A DNA stretch of 64,000 nucleotides from Pseudomonas costantinii. Its GTDB lineage: Bacteria; Pseudomonadota; Gammaproteobacteria; Pseudomonadales; Pseudomonadaceae. Position numbers and translations under genes: made by a program. The DNA lies in contig NZ_MDDR01000007.1 of NCBI RefSeq assembly GCF_001870435.1, forward strand, positions 124,001 through 188,000. Reading direction: 5' to 3'. The notes below the pieces were generated by a model. It did not search any database, was not told the origin of the DNA, and saw only the letters and a program-made list of their open reading frames with translations. Below, one piece after another: positions 25,885 through 34,327 of this stretch (the first letter of the stretch is position 1; every line of letters begins with the position of its first letter).

Positions 25885-27957
25885 TTATGACGCTTGGGGC
25901 ACCGGGGCTTCGACAGGTTCAATAGTATCGTGACGGACGACCGCGCCGAACTGTTGCATCATTTGCTGGATGAGCGGATCAGCATGGATCGAGTCCTCGG
26001 CCTCACGCTGGCGATTGATGCGTCGACGAGTGGCGGCCTGGGCCGGGGTTTCCTGCTCGGGCTTGATCAACTCGATGGCGATGGTCAGCGTGCGCTCATG
26101 GTACTGGTTCAACGCATCATTGAGTCGGCGTTGCTGGGTCGCGTTGAACAGGGCGCTGTGGGCCGGGTCCAGGTGCAGCAACCAGTGGTCACCCTCGACG
26201 GCGATCAAGGTGCAGTTGGCGGCGATGCTGCCAGTCATGCCGGAAATCGGCAGTTTCGGGAACAGCTCCAGCCATTGCAGGGCCAACCCGGTGGCCGGGG
26301 CCGCAGCGGGCTCCGCCTCGGGCTCGGGAGCAGGCTCGGCGGTGTGTTCGCTGGCCAGGTCATCGAGGTAACTGTAGGCCGAATCCATGTCCGGCTCGAT
26401 GTAGTCTTCGTCCAGCGGCGGCTCGTCGTCGAGATCGATGCCTGGCGTTGCGGCGTCAACCTGGGCGACGGTCGGCTCGGGTACAGGCGCAGAAACCCAC
26501 TCAGGCGCCGCCGGTACAGCGCTGTCGGGCGTAGATGTCGGCATTGGCGTTAATTCAGGCTGCTCACCGGCGGTCTCGAGCACAGGCTCAACGAAGGGCT
26601 GCAACTCGACTTCGGCGTCTACCGGATCGTTCCAGGGCAAGTCGACCACCGGCGCAGGCGCAGGCTCTGGCTCTGGCTCGATAACCGGCGCAGGCTCGAC
26701 CCTAGGCGCGGCAACAACAGGCTCAGGCTCAGGCTGCGGCGCCGGAGCAACCGGCGCAGGCACAGCAACTACTGGCGCGACCACTGCCGCACCAGCCACT
26801 GGTTTGGCGGAATCAACTGTGGCCTGGCTGATCCCCACTGGCTTTAGCGGCTGTCTCGGCGCGTCTGCCGAGTCGGCGGGCCGGAAGGCCAGCATCCTGA
26901 GCAAAACCATTTCGAAGCCACCCCGCGGGTCCGGCGCCAGGGGCAAATCCCGGCGACCGATCAGGCCCATCTGGTAGTAGAACTGCACGTCTTCAGCCGG
27001 CAACGCCTGGGCCAGGGCCAGCACACGGTCGCGGTCGCCATGGCCATTGTCGACACCTTCAGGCAAGGCCTGGGCGATGGCGACGCGGTGCAGCACATTG
27101 AGGATTTCCGAGAGCACGCCGTTCCAGTCCGGGCCTTGCTCCGACAGGTGGCGCACGGCTTCGAGCAACGCCTTGGCGTCGCCTTCGATCAGCGCGTGCA
27201 ACACGTCGAATACCTGGCCGTGGTCGAGGGTGCCGAGCATGGCACGCACATCAGCGGCCATGACCTTGCCTTCACCAAAGGCGATGGCCTGGTCGGTGAG
27301 GCTCATGGCATCGCGCATCGAACCATCGGCGGCGCGCCCGAGCAACCACAGCGCGTCGTCTTCGAACGGTACGTTCTCGACGCCCAACACATGGGTCAAA
27401 TGCTCGACCACCCGCTCAGGGGTCATGTTTTTCAGGGAGAACTGCAGGCACCGCGACAAAATCGTTGCAGGAAGTTTCTGCGGATCCGTGGTAGCCAGGA
27501 TGAATTTGACGTAGGGCGGCGGCTCTTCCAGGGTTTTCAACAGGGCGTTGAAGGAGTGGCTGGAGAGCATGTGCACTTCGTCGATCAGGTAGACCTTGAA
27601 GCGGCCACGGCTCGGCGCGTACTGCACGTTGTCCAGCAACTCACGCGTGTCTTCGACCTTGGTACGGCTCGCGGCGTCGATCTCGATCAGGTCGACAAAG
27701 CGCCCTTCGTCGATTTCCCGGCACACCGAGCAAGTACCGCAGGGCGTCGAAGTGATACCGGTTTCACAGTTCAGGCATTTGGCGATGATGCGCGCAATGG
27801 TGGTTTTGCCCACCCCCCGCGTACCGGTGAACAAGTAGGCATGGTGCAGCCGTTGGCTGTCCAAGGCATTGATCAGAGCCTTGAGCACATGGGTCTGGCC
27901 GACCATTTCGCGGAACGAGCGCGGACGCCATTTACGTGCAAGAACCTGATAACTCAT
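25885..27957 (-). CDS. dnaX: DNA polymerase III subunits gamma and tau
   Basis: 690 residues from [15 protein letters not shown]; the frame stays open for about 125 codons upstream, but they are antisense to another gene. The AAA+ clamp-loader core has Walker [10 protein letters not shown] (about residues 45-53), a four-cysteine zinc module ([19 protein letters not shown]), Walker [11 protein letters not shown] and the sensor region. A Pro/Ala/Glu-rich linker (about 370-540) leads to the tau-specific C-terminal domains that bind DnaB and the polymerase core. Full-length tau is certain. I saw no obvious A-AAA-AAG slippery heptamer for a short gamma form. Confidence 0.95.
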   Translation of the reverse strand: MSYQVLARKWRPRSFREMVGQTHVLKALINALDSQRLHHAYLFTGTRGVGKTTIARIIAKCLNCETGITSTPCGTCSVCREIDEGRFVDLIEIDAASRTKVEDTRELLDNVQYAPSRGRFKVYLIDEVHMLSSHSFNALLKTLEEPPPYVKFILATTDPQKLPATILSRCLQFSLKNMTPERVVEHLTHVLGVENVPFEDDALWLLGRAADGSMRDAMSLTDQAIAFGEGKVMAADVRAMLGTLDHGQVFDVLHALIEGDAKALLEAVRHLSEQGPDWNGVLSEILNVLHRVAIAQALPEGVDNGHGDRDRVLALAQALPAEDVQFYYQMGLIGRRDLPLAPDPRGGFEMVLLRMLAFRPADSADAPRQPLKPVGISQATVDSAKPVAGAAVVAPVVAVPAPVAPAPQPEPEPVVAAPRVEPAPVIEPEPEPAPAPVVDLPWNDPVDAEVELQPFVEPVLETAGEQPELTPMPTSTPDSAVPAAPEWVSAPVPEPTVAQVDAATPGIDLDDEPPLDEDYIEPDMDSAYSYLDDLASEHTAEPAPEPEAEPAAAPATGLALQWLELFPKLPISGMTGSIAANCTLIAVEGDHWLLHLDPAHSALFNATQQRRLNDALNQYHERTLTIAIELIKPEQETPAQAATRRRINRQREAEDSIHADPLIQQMMQQFGAVVRHDTIEPVEAPVPQAS

Positions 27958-28090
27958 CGAAAACCGTCGCAACTGGGAAGCGGAAGCCGGTAATGCTAGC
28001 GGAGCAAGGGGGAAATTGCATCCGGCACGCTCGTCTAATCTGACTAAGCTCTCGTGAATGGCCCCACAAAGGCCTGAACCCGGAGAGTCT

Positions 28091-28858
28091 ATGCGCGTAG
28101 CCTTGGGCGCTTTATGGATGATTTCCCTTGCCAGCCTTGCGGCACCCGCGCCGTTGCGCTTCTCGGTTTCCGACAGTTGGGCGATGCCCATGGCCCAACT
28201 GTCGGACGCCCAGCCCACCCAAGGCATTTTGTATGACCTGATGTTGAGCCTGGCCACCCAAGTCGGTCGCCCCGCCGAGTTCCACGTACTGGCACGAGCG
28301 CGCATCGCCGGTGCCATGGCGCACGGCGACATTGATGTGCGCTGTTATGTCGCCCAGGCCTGGCTCGACAACCTGCCCGGCGATTACACCTGGAGCGTGC
28401 CGTTGATGGTGCAGCGTAACGTGCTGGCAGGTCGTCACACTGCACCGCAACCGGTGCAAGTGAACAAGCTCGCGCCGCAGTCGATCGGCACGGTGCTCAG
28501 CTACCGCTACGCCATCCTTGATCCACTGTTCGCTAACGGCCAACTCACCCGCGACGATGCCCGTAGCGAAGAGCTGGTCCTACAGAAGCTGGTCGCCGGG
28601 CGCTTCAAATACGCAGTCATCAATGAGTGGATACTGGACCGCTTCAACCTGAACCTGCCGCCAGACCAACGACTGCACAAAGTCGCAGTGATCGACGAGC
28701 AAAGCCTGGGTTGCATCGTACGCAATGATCCCAACGTGCCGGTGCAGCGAATCTTGCGCACGCTGCTACGGATGAAGATGTCGGGGGAGATCGACGAGCT
28801 CATCAAACTCTACACAGGGGAAAATGCACGTGCCCTGCCGACTCCTGACAAGAACTGA
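28091..28858 (+). CDS. Periplasmic solute-binding-like protein (SBP_bac_3 type)
   Basis: 255 residues with an N-terminal signal peptide (MRVALGALWMISLASLAAPA, cleavage near residue 20) and GGAGAG before the ATG. The body resembles family 3 extracellular solute-binding proteins (LRFSVSDSWAMPMAQL at the start of lobe 1, RFKYAVINEWILDRF, and RILRTLLRMKMSGEIDELI near the end). No permease or ATPase gene is next to it, so it may be an orphan binding protein or a sensor-like relative. It is divergent from dnaX. The ligand is unknown. Confidence 0.75.
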   Translation: MRVALGALWMISLASLAAPAPLRFSVSDSWAMPMAQLSDAQPTQGILYDLMLSLATQVGRPAEFHVLARARIAGAMAHGDIDVRCYVAQAWLDNLPGDYTWSVPLMVQRNVLAGRHTAPQPVQVNKLAPQSIGTVLSYRYAILDPLFANGQLTRDDARSEELVLQKLVAGRFKYAVINEWILDRFNLNLPPDQRLHKVAVIDEQSLGCIVRNDPNVPVQRILRTLLRMKMSGEIDELIKLYTGENARALPTPDKN

Positions 28859-28912
28859 CAGCCCGTGCTTTTAGACTGGATGCCGTTACTCACTCATTCT
28901 CAAGGAACGTGC

Positions 28913-29287
28913 ATGAACACCGTCGCCCATTACTTCCTGCTGTACGTCGACAGCCCCGCCAACAGCGCCAACTTCTATAGCCGCCTGCTGGACAAGCCTC
29001 CGGTAGAACTGAACCCGACCTTTGCCCTGTTCATTCTCGACAATGGCGTAAAGCTTGGGCTGTGGTCGCGTCACACCGTGGAGCCTGCGGCCCAGATTAC
29101 GGGCGGTGGCGGTGAGTTGGGATTTTCCGTGCCTGACAACACTGCCGTGAACACCTTGCACGATCAGTGGCTAGAACGTGGCGCCACCATCATCCAATCA
29201 CCGACCACCCTGGACTTCGGCTACACCTTTGTCGCCCAGGATCTCGACGGTCACCGGCTGCGAGTGCTTTGCCTGGGCGAAAACTGA
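28913..29287 (+). CDS. VOC (glyoxalase/bleomycin-resistance) superfamily protein
   Basis: 124 residues from MNTVAHYFLLYVDSP with AAGGA upstream. The paired beta-alpha-beta-beta-beta modules of the VOC fold are visible: LLYVDSPANSANFYSRLLD in the first, and LGFSVPDNTAVNTLHDQWLERGATI with GYTFVAQDLDGHRLRVL in the second. The first metal position is Tyr rather than His (AHYF), so enzymatic activity is uncertain; drug-binding or dioxygenase-like roles are possible. The last 90 nt overlap the convergent EamA transporter gene. Confidence 0.82.
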   Translation: MNTVAHYFLLYVDSPANSANFYSRLLDKPPVELNPTFALFILDNGVKLGLWSRHTVEPAAQITGGGGELGFSVPDNTAVNTLHDQWLERGATIIQSPTTLDFGYTFVAQDLDGHRLRVLCLGEN

Positions 29288-30166
29288 TAGCCGCCGCCAG
29301 CGCCCTTCCAGGCTGATGGCCGCCACGCTGGCCAGCACGATCACCGCGCCGAGTATCACCTGCACGGCGACGTGCTCGCCCAACAGTGTCGCGGCCATCA
29401 CCATGGCCACCGGCGGGATCAGGTACATCGCCACCGAGGCGCGGCTGACGTCGACGTGCTTCAACACATAACCCCAGGCCAGGTACGCCAAGGCGCTGGG
29501 GAAAATACCGAGCACCAGCACTGCCAGGTTTTCCGGCAACGGTGCCTGCGCCACGGCGGCAGGCAGACCTGGCAAATTCATACACAACATCAAGGTGCCT
29601 GACCACACCATGTAGCACGCCATGGTCAACGGGCTGTAGCGATGGGCATAGTGCTTCTGGATGGCGAAGTACACGCTCCACGAGACCGCCGCCAGCAGGA
29701 TCAGCAAGCCGCGCGGGTCGATATCCCCCACGCCATGATCACCCCAGATCACCACCAGCACGCCGAGCAACCCCAGCAATACGCAGCCCCAGCGCCAAAT
29801 GCTGACCCGCTCCTTCAAACAAAAGAACGCGATCAGCACACTGAACAATGGCGCCGACTGCGCCAGCACACTGGACGCCGCTGCCGTCACCCATTGCTGC
29901 CCATAATTGAGGCTCGTGTGGTGTAGAAACACCCCGAAAAAACCCAGCACCAGCAGCCACGGCAGATCCCGCAAATGCAGGCGGCCGATGCCCACCACCC
30001 CTGCCACACCGCCCATAAATACCGACGCGATCAAAAACCGTAGCAGCGCCAACTGGCCAGGGCTATAGCTGTGCAGCCCCATGTGTATACCAATCGGTGA
30101 ATACGCCCAACAGAGGATGACGCCGGCGATGACTAGCGTTAGCTTTACGGGTGACGGGGTATTCAT
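29198..30166 (-). CDS. EamA (DMT) family membrane transporter
   Basis: 322 residues from MNTPSPVKLTLVIAGVI, with about ten hydrophobic helices in two EamA repeats (GQLALLRFLIASVFMGG in the first and SVYFAIQKHYAHRYSPL with ALAYLAWGYVLKHV in the second). DMT family members export amino acids or other metabolites, or import nucleotide sugars; this one is unassigned. It is divergent from a LysR regulator 102 nt away, which probably controls it. Its last 30 codons (after LEGRWRRLS) run antisense through the VOC gene and are not needed for the membrane fold, so an extended tail by stop loss is possible. Confidence 0.85.
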   Translation of the reverse strand: MNTPSPVKLTLVIAGVILCWAYSPIGIHMGLHSYSPGQLALLRFLIASVFMGGVAGVVGIGRLHLRDLPWLLVLGFFGVFLHHTSLNYGQQWVTAAASSVLAQSAPLFSVLIAFFCLKERVSIWRWGCVLLGLLGVLVVIWGDHGVGDIDPRGLLILLAAVSWSVYFAIQKHYAHRYSPLTMACYMVWSGTLMLCMNLPGLPAAVAQAPLPENLAVLVLGIFPSALAYLAWGYVLKHVDVSRASVAMYLIPPVAMVMAATLLGEHVAVQVILGAVIVLASVAAISLEGRWRRLSVFAQAKHSQPVTVEILGDKGVAEVQGGR

Positions 30167-30268
30167 CGACGGCGTCCGGAAACAGAGAAGGAATGCCGTC
30201 AGTCTTGGCCCGGCCAAGGCGCAGGACAATTAACCGTTTCTGACTTCTGAAATCACTGGAACTGAGCA

Positions 30269-31132
30269 ATGGAACTGGCCCAACTGAAAATGGTGCGAGC
30301 CGTGGCGCAAACCGGCAGCGTGGCCCAGGCCGCCCTGCAATTGCACTGCGTGCCGTCCAACATCACCACGCGCATCAAGCAGTTGGAAAGCGAGTTGGGC
30401 ACTCCGTTGTTTATTCGTGCGGGCCGTGGGCTGGCCATCAGTGCCGCCGGTGAGATCTTCCTGGATTACTGCGAGCGCATCCTGGCATTGGTGGACGAAT
30501 CCAAACGCGCGGTAGATGCCAATGCAATTCCTCGTGGCACCTTGCGCATCGGCGCCGTGGAGTCCAGCGCCAGCGGCCGCCTGCCGCCGCTGCTGGCCGA
30601 ATACCACCGCCGCTACCCGGATGTCAGCCTGGAGCTGGTGACCGGCACCTGGGCGCAGTTGCTGGACGACCTGCAACACCATCGCCTCGATGTGGCGCTG
30701 GTGGCCGCAGGTAACAAGCGCGTCAAGCTCGAGCACAGCGTGGTCTACAGCGAGCGCCTGGTGCTGATCGCCAGCGCGTCCAGCGACCCGATCCATAGTG
30801 CCAAGGATTTAGCCGGGCGCACCTTGTTGGTCTGGCCGCCCGGCTGCCCTTATCGCGCAGCGCTGGAAAACTGGGTCAAGCCCTATGACTTCAAGCCGAG
30901 CATCGCCAGCTATGCCAGTTGGGGCACCATTATCGGGTGTGTAAGCGCGGGGATTGGCGTGGCATTGGCGCCGGAGGGCATCCTGGCCCGCTATGAGCAG
31001 GCCAATCAGTTGGCATCGTACCGGTTCGAGGAATTGCAGGCCGTGGACAACTTGCTGTTCTGGCACAAGGATACCCAGCGGCATCTGGCTAGAGATGCAT
31101 TCGCCGGGCTATTGCGGGAGACGTTTGGCTAA
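30269..31132 (+). CDS. LysR-family transcriptional regulator
   Basis: 287 residues. The N-terminal winged helix-turn-helix spans residues 1-60 (LKMVRAVAQTGSVAQAALQLHCVPSNITTRIKQLE) and is followed by a linker helix and a periplasmic-binding-like effector domain (RGTLRIGAVESSASGRLPPLL, about 90 onwards). It is divergent from the EamA transporter, the usual arrangement for a regulator and its target. The inducer is unknown. It ends with a 4-nt overlap on the opposite-strand gene at 31129. Confidence 0.92.
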   Translation: MELAQLKMVRAVAQTGSVAQAALQLHCVPSNITTRIKQLESELGTPLFIRAGRGLAISAAGEIFLDYCERILALVDESKRAVDANAIPRGTLRIGAVESSASGRLPPLLAEYHRRYPDVSLELVTGTWAQLLDDLQHHRLDVALVAAGNKRVKLEHSVVYSERLVLIASASSDPIHSAKDLAGRTLLVWPPGCPYRAALENWVKPYDFKPSIASYASWGTIIGCVSAGIGVALAPEGILARYEQANQLASYRFEELQAVDNLLFWHKDTQRHLARDAFAGLLRETFG

Positions 31133-31722
31133 TCAGCTTTTGGTGCCGCCAAGCGCGCGTACTGGTCCTGGCTGATCCAGCCGGTGAACGAACGATCCTT
31201 GGCATTGGTGAACTCGACCTGGGCCCAGCCATCCTTGAAGGCCAGCACTCCGACCACATCATCCTTGACGATATACGGACGCTTGGCCGCATCGGCACCG
31301 GGCTTTTTCAGCAGGTAAGCCTTATCGGCGGACACCGTCACCAGGCCAATCCATTGTTTGTTGGCGGTCTGGGTCAGGTCCAGGCCGGTAGCAATTTCCG
31401 GCATCAACACACTGATACAACCGGGATGCTGGCGCCCCTGCTCTACAGTCAGGGTCACGCCATCGGACGAAGGCGCCACGCTGCCGGGGTAGGCGGCGTC
31501 GAGCCAGGTGGTAAGTGCTTCAGGCTTGCCTTGCAGGTAGAACGTGCAACTGCGGGTTACGCCCTCGCCCATTTCTTCCGAGTAATAACCTTCGACTTGA
31601 TGCTCAGGCGTCACCGCCAGCATCAGCCCTTCGTACTTGCCCGAATGCAGTGCGGCACTGTCGGCAAATGCAGGCGCCACGGCACACAACGACAACACAC
31701 CCATCGCTAGAAAACGCGTCAT
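31129..31722 (-). CDS. Exported protein with C-terminal SH3-like region; candidate immunity partner of the muramidase
   Basis: 197 residues with a clear signal peptide (MTRFLAMGVLSLCAVAPAFA, cleavage near residue 20), so periplasmic or surface-linked. The middle region (residues 25-130) has two cysteines (RSCTFY and HPGCISV) that could form a disulphide. Residues 140-190 (AYLLKKPGADAAKRPYIVKDD and WAQVEFTNAKDRSFTGWIS) resemble a bacterial SH3-like fold. Its ATG comes one nucleotide after the muramidase stop, so the two are translationally coupled. This fits an immunity or accessory protein protecting the periplasm from the lysozyme; no family name recognised. Confidence 0.7.
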   Translation of the reverse strand: MTRFLAMGVLSLCAVAPAFADSAALHSGKYEGLMLAVTPEHQVEGYYSEEMGEGVTRSCTFYLQGKPEALTTWLDAAYPGSVAPSSDGVTLTVEQGRQHPGCISVLMPEIATGLDLTQTANKQWIGLVTVSADKAYLLKKPGADAAKRPYIVKDDVVGVLAFKDGWAQVEFTNAKDRSFTGWISQDQYARLAAPKAD

Positions 31723-31723
31723 C

Positions 31724-32770
31724 TTATTTTTTCCCTTCAAGTGCTTCGTAGGCTTTTTTGATACGGCTGTCGTAGTCGCCGTAATCCTTGCCGTTATAGT
31801 TGCGCGCCATGGCGACATAATCTTTATCTTTCATAGCCTTGATCAACGCCGGGCTCTGGCTGCAAAAGCCCAGGAATGCCTTTAGTTGATTACCGGCATT
31901 GATCTTTAATGCCGCAGCGAATTCAAACACCGTCTTGTAACCGCAGGAAGTGAAGTTGAACCCCATGATCTGAAACATGCCCCAGGACGCCGACATCAAC
32001 GCGGCTTCCTGATCCAGGGCAAACGCCGTGGCCATGGTTTCCCAGGCCTTGGTCTGATCCTTGTTATTGGCCTGCCACTGCGGCCCGGCCTTTTTCACGT
32101 AAGGGTACGACAGCAGCGGGTGCGCCTGGTCGTAGATGTGCTTGGTGTACTTGCGAAACAGGTGCCCTTCAAAGGCAATCACCGGCAACTTGGCAGGCCC
32201 GAAACCAGAGCGTCCACCGGACTCCACGGTAGCGAACGCCTTGATGATATTCACCGAAATGCCGCTACCCAATTGCGTGGCGGCGCTCTGGAAGTCGGTA
32301 TCGGTGAGGGTCATGCCCCCATCGCACGTGGCCTGCAGCATCAATTGCCGGTTACGCCGCTCGGCCTCGACCATCGCACGCATGCGGTCCAGGTACACAT
32401 TGACCGTGGCCTGTACCGCGTCGCCGTTGTTATTACCGAACACGTTCAGAAAGCTCGGAATGCGCATTGTCGGAAACGCCTTCACCGGCACTTTCACCGC
32501 CTCTTCGATCAGGCTGTTGAAGGTGCGACCGGTGGGATCAATCACGCCATCGGGGTGCGCATACTTGAGATGACGGAACTGGTATTGGCTGATGCACTGC
32601 ACCAACTGGCCATCGCACTTGCCGTTTTCGGCCAGTGGAAAACCCATCTTGGGAATGATCAGATTGAATAAATATTGGATGCACTGAACATCAGCGGGCA
32701 AGTTGCGCGCTTTACCGGGCGCGCCGACCGATGCACTGATAAGTCGGGATAACCCTTGCAGGTTTTTCAT
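31724..32770 (-). CDS. N-acetylmuramidase-type protein (DUF3380-like), copy 1, without signal peptide
   Basis: 348 residues from the second in-frame ATG (MKNLQGLSRLISA), chosen because AAGGA lies 8 nt before it; a methionine three codons upstream overlaps that site. The N-terminal third (VQCIQYLFN, CISQYQF, PDGVIDPTGRTFNSL) resembles a peptidoglycan-binding module. The C-terminal half is the phage-type N-acetylmuramidase domain: IIKAFATVESGGRSGFGPAKLPVIAFEGHLF (split by the catalytic Glu of VESGG near residue 183), SASWGMFQIMGFNF and MARNYNGKDY. There is no signal peptide or holin. It is a paralogue of the gene at 32955. A toxic effector or a domesticated endolysin are both possible. Confidence 0.82.
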   Translation of the reverse strand: MKNLQGLSRLISASVGAPGKARNLPADVQCIQYLFNLIIPKMGFPLAENGKCDGQLVQCISQYQFRHLKYAHPDGVIDPTGRTFNSLIEEAVKVPVKAFPTMRIPSFLNVFGNNNGDAVQATVNVYLDRMRAMVEAERRNRQLMLQATCDGGMTLTDTDFQSAATQLGSGISVNIIKAFATVESGGRSGFGPAKLPVIAFEGHLFRKYTKHIYDQAHPLLSYPYVKKAGPQWQANNKDQTKAWETMATAFALDQEAALMSASWGMFQIMGFNFTSCGYKTVFEFAAALKINAGNQLKAFLGFCSQSPALIKAMKDKDYVAMARNYNGKDYGDYDSRIKKAYEALEGKK

Positions 32771-32893
32771 TACAGACATCCTTGTTAGTTAAAGAAGTGA
32801 TGGCACTTCAATATCAATTCGACACACTTGTTATACCTTGAAACAAGTGGCTGGCGGAAGCTAACAAGTTGGTTTTGGCTTGTCCAGTGGGCA

Positions 32894-32922
32894 CATTGAT
32901 AGCTGTGAGACAGCTATCAATG
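32894..32922. other. 13-bp perfect hairpin downstream of muramidase copy 2
   Basis: CATTGATAGCTGT and ACAGCTATCAATG pair perfectly around a 3-nt loop (GAG). It lies 32 nt after the stop of the upstream muramidase gene on the minus strand and before the second gene's leader. No U-run follows on either strand, so it is not a classical terminator. It could slow transcription or protect the mRNA 3' end. Confidence 0.6.
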
Positions 32923-32954
32923 TTGGCAATAAATGGGGAGTCGTCGCGTCGCTG

Positions 32955-33905
32955 TTATTTTTTCTTCTCCAGCGCCTCATATTCTTTTTGGATTCGCTTG
33001 TCGTAGTTGCCGAAATCCGCCCCGTTATAGTTGCGCGCCATACCCACGTAATCCTTATTTTTCATGGCTTTGATCAAGGCCGGGTTCTGCTTGCAGAAGC
33101 TGACGAATGCCTGCAATTGCTCGCCCGCATTGAGCTTCATCGCGGCGACAAAAACGAATACGTCCTTGAATCCGCAGGCGGCGTAGTTGAAACCCATGAT
33201 TTGGAACATGCCATAGGATGCCGACTTCAACGCGGCTTCGGGATTCAGAGTGTAGGCAGCGCGTAGGGTCTGCCACGCCGTGGCTTGATCTTTGTTATTG
33301 ATCTTCCATTGCGCGTCGGCCTTTGCCGAATAGGGGGCTGACAGGTTGGGATAAGCCGTTTCGTACTTTGGTTGGGTGTACTTGTAAAAGATATGCCGCT
33401 CATACGCGATCACTGGAAACTTGGCGGGCCCGAATCCGGAACGTCCACCAGACTCCACGGTGGCGAACGCCCTGATGAGATTCACCGGGATACCATTGCC
33501 CAGGAGGGTTGCGGCGTTCTTGAAGTCCGCGTCGGTCAGCGTCTCGTGGCCGTCGCACGTGGCCTCTGTTACCAATTGCTGTTGGTCTTTCTCAGCCTGG
33601 GTTGGCGCCTGGGTACCCGGGTTTACCTTGCCTGCATCTTCAACCAGGTTTCTGAACGTCTGGCCATTAGCATCAATCACACCGTCGGGGCTTTTGGCCT
33701 TGAGGCGAGCAGTCTGATACGCGGTGATGCGCTGGACCAATTTGGGGCCGGACTTGCCGTCCTCCAGCAGGGGCAGATCGGACGTGGACCTGATCAAATT
33801 GAACAGCCGTTGAATGTATCGAACGTCGGCAGGGTCGTTAATAGCCTTGCCTGGCGTGCCGACTGAAGCCTTGATAGAAAGCGGTAAACCTTGAGGGCTG
33901 GTCAT
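32955..33905 (-). CDS. N-acetylmuramidase-type protein (DUF3380-like), copy 2, without signal peptide
   Basis: 316 residues from MTSPQGLPLSIKASV, preceded at 8 nt by AAGGA in the same AACAAGGATG leader as copy 1; an upstream ATG that would add 12 residues is less likely. It has the same plan as copy 1: a peptidoglycan-binding-like N-terminus (VRYIQRLFNL, SPDGVIDANGQTFRNL), then AFATVESGGRSGFGPAKFPVIAYE, KSASYGMFQIMGFNY and MARNYNGADFGNY. The linker is shorter than in copy 1. It has no coupled partner gene of its own; the exported protein follows copy 1 only. Duplication followed by divergence is evident. Confidence 0.82.
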   Translation of the reverse strand: MTSPQGLPLSIKASVGTPGKAINDPADVRYIQRLFNLIRSTSDLPLLEDGKSGPKLVQRITAYQTARLKAKSPDGVIDANGQTFRNLVEDAGKVNPGTQAPTQAEKDQQQLVTEATCDGHETLTDADFKNAATLLGNGIPVNLIRAFATVESGGRSGFGPAKFPVIAYERHIFYKYTQPKYETAYPNLSAPYSAKADAQWKINNKDQATAWQTLRAAYTLNPEAALKSASYGMFQIMGFNYAACGFKDVFVFVAAMKLNAGEQLQAFVSFCKQNPALIKAMKNKDYVGMARNYNGADFGNYDKRIQKEYEALEKKK

Positions 33906-34109
33906 GGCAATCATCCTTGTTAAGGAAATGAGTGCCATCACTTCTTCACTACTCCAGCACTGGGGTCGTTTGCATGATTGACGCTAGCAGGCGGCCTGGC
34001 GTTGTCCAGCACAAAGCCGTCATCGCTGCGCAAAAATGGGCAGATGACCGAATAAAATATTTTTGATTTGAAACAGGAAGAGGGTTACTGCAAGAAAGAG
34101 CGTTATGGA
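33906..34109. other. Upstream region of muramidase copy 2
   Basis: About 200 nt without a gene between ffs and the muramidase. An A+T-rich stretch around 34050-34070 (AAATATTTTTGATTTG region) is the likely promoter area. No clear operator was recognised. Confidence 0.4.
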
Positions 34110-34219
34110 GGCAACCCCACCAGCCACACCCCGGCACACAATGTTCCCGCTGTGGCTGCTGCCTTCCGGCTCTGACCAGGTTCACGGGTAATCGTTGCGG
34201 GGGGACCGATGGGGTCACC
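34110..34219 (-). ncRNA. ffs: Signal recognition particle 4.5S RNA
   Basis: Read on the minus strand, the segment contains the universally conserved SRP Alu-less core CCTGGTCAGAGCCGGAAGGC followed by AGCAGCC, which forms the GGAA tetraloop hairpin and the asymmetric loop bound by Ffh. The two ends (GGTGACCCC and GGGGTTGCC) pair to close a rod of about 110 nt, like the E. coli RNA. It directs membrane proteins to the translocon. ffs also lies between dnaX and ligA in P. aeruginosa. Exact mature ends are estimated from pairing. Confidence 0.93.
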
Positions 34220-34251
34220 ATAACGACGCCTGCCTCTCGGCAAGCCGCGCC

Positions 34252-34279
34252 ATTGTACCGATCTCATCGGAAGTTACAA
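34252..34279 (-). promoter_or_regulatory. Candidate ffs promoter
   Basis: On the minus strand TTGTAA (34274-34279) is followed after 16 nt by TACAAT (34252-34257, 5 of 6 to consensus). It would start transcription near 34245, about 26 nt before the mature 4.5S 5' end, which fits a precursor trimmed by RNase P as in E. coli. Confidence 0.5.
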
Positions 34280-34327
34280 CCGTTGGTTCCGGATAAAAAA
34301 AATGAAGGGGTTCAAGCACTTGTGCCC

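Noticed and set aside
25885..27957. Programmed frameshift for a short gamma form of DnaX
   Set aside because: I saw no A-AAA-AAG slippery heptamer on the coding strand; cannot be excluded by eye, but not supported.
30269..33905. Prophage remnant around the muramidases
   Set aside because: The muramidase domain is phage-type, but no holin, spanin, tail, integrase or att-like repeat is present.
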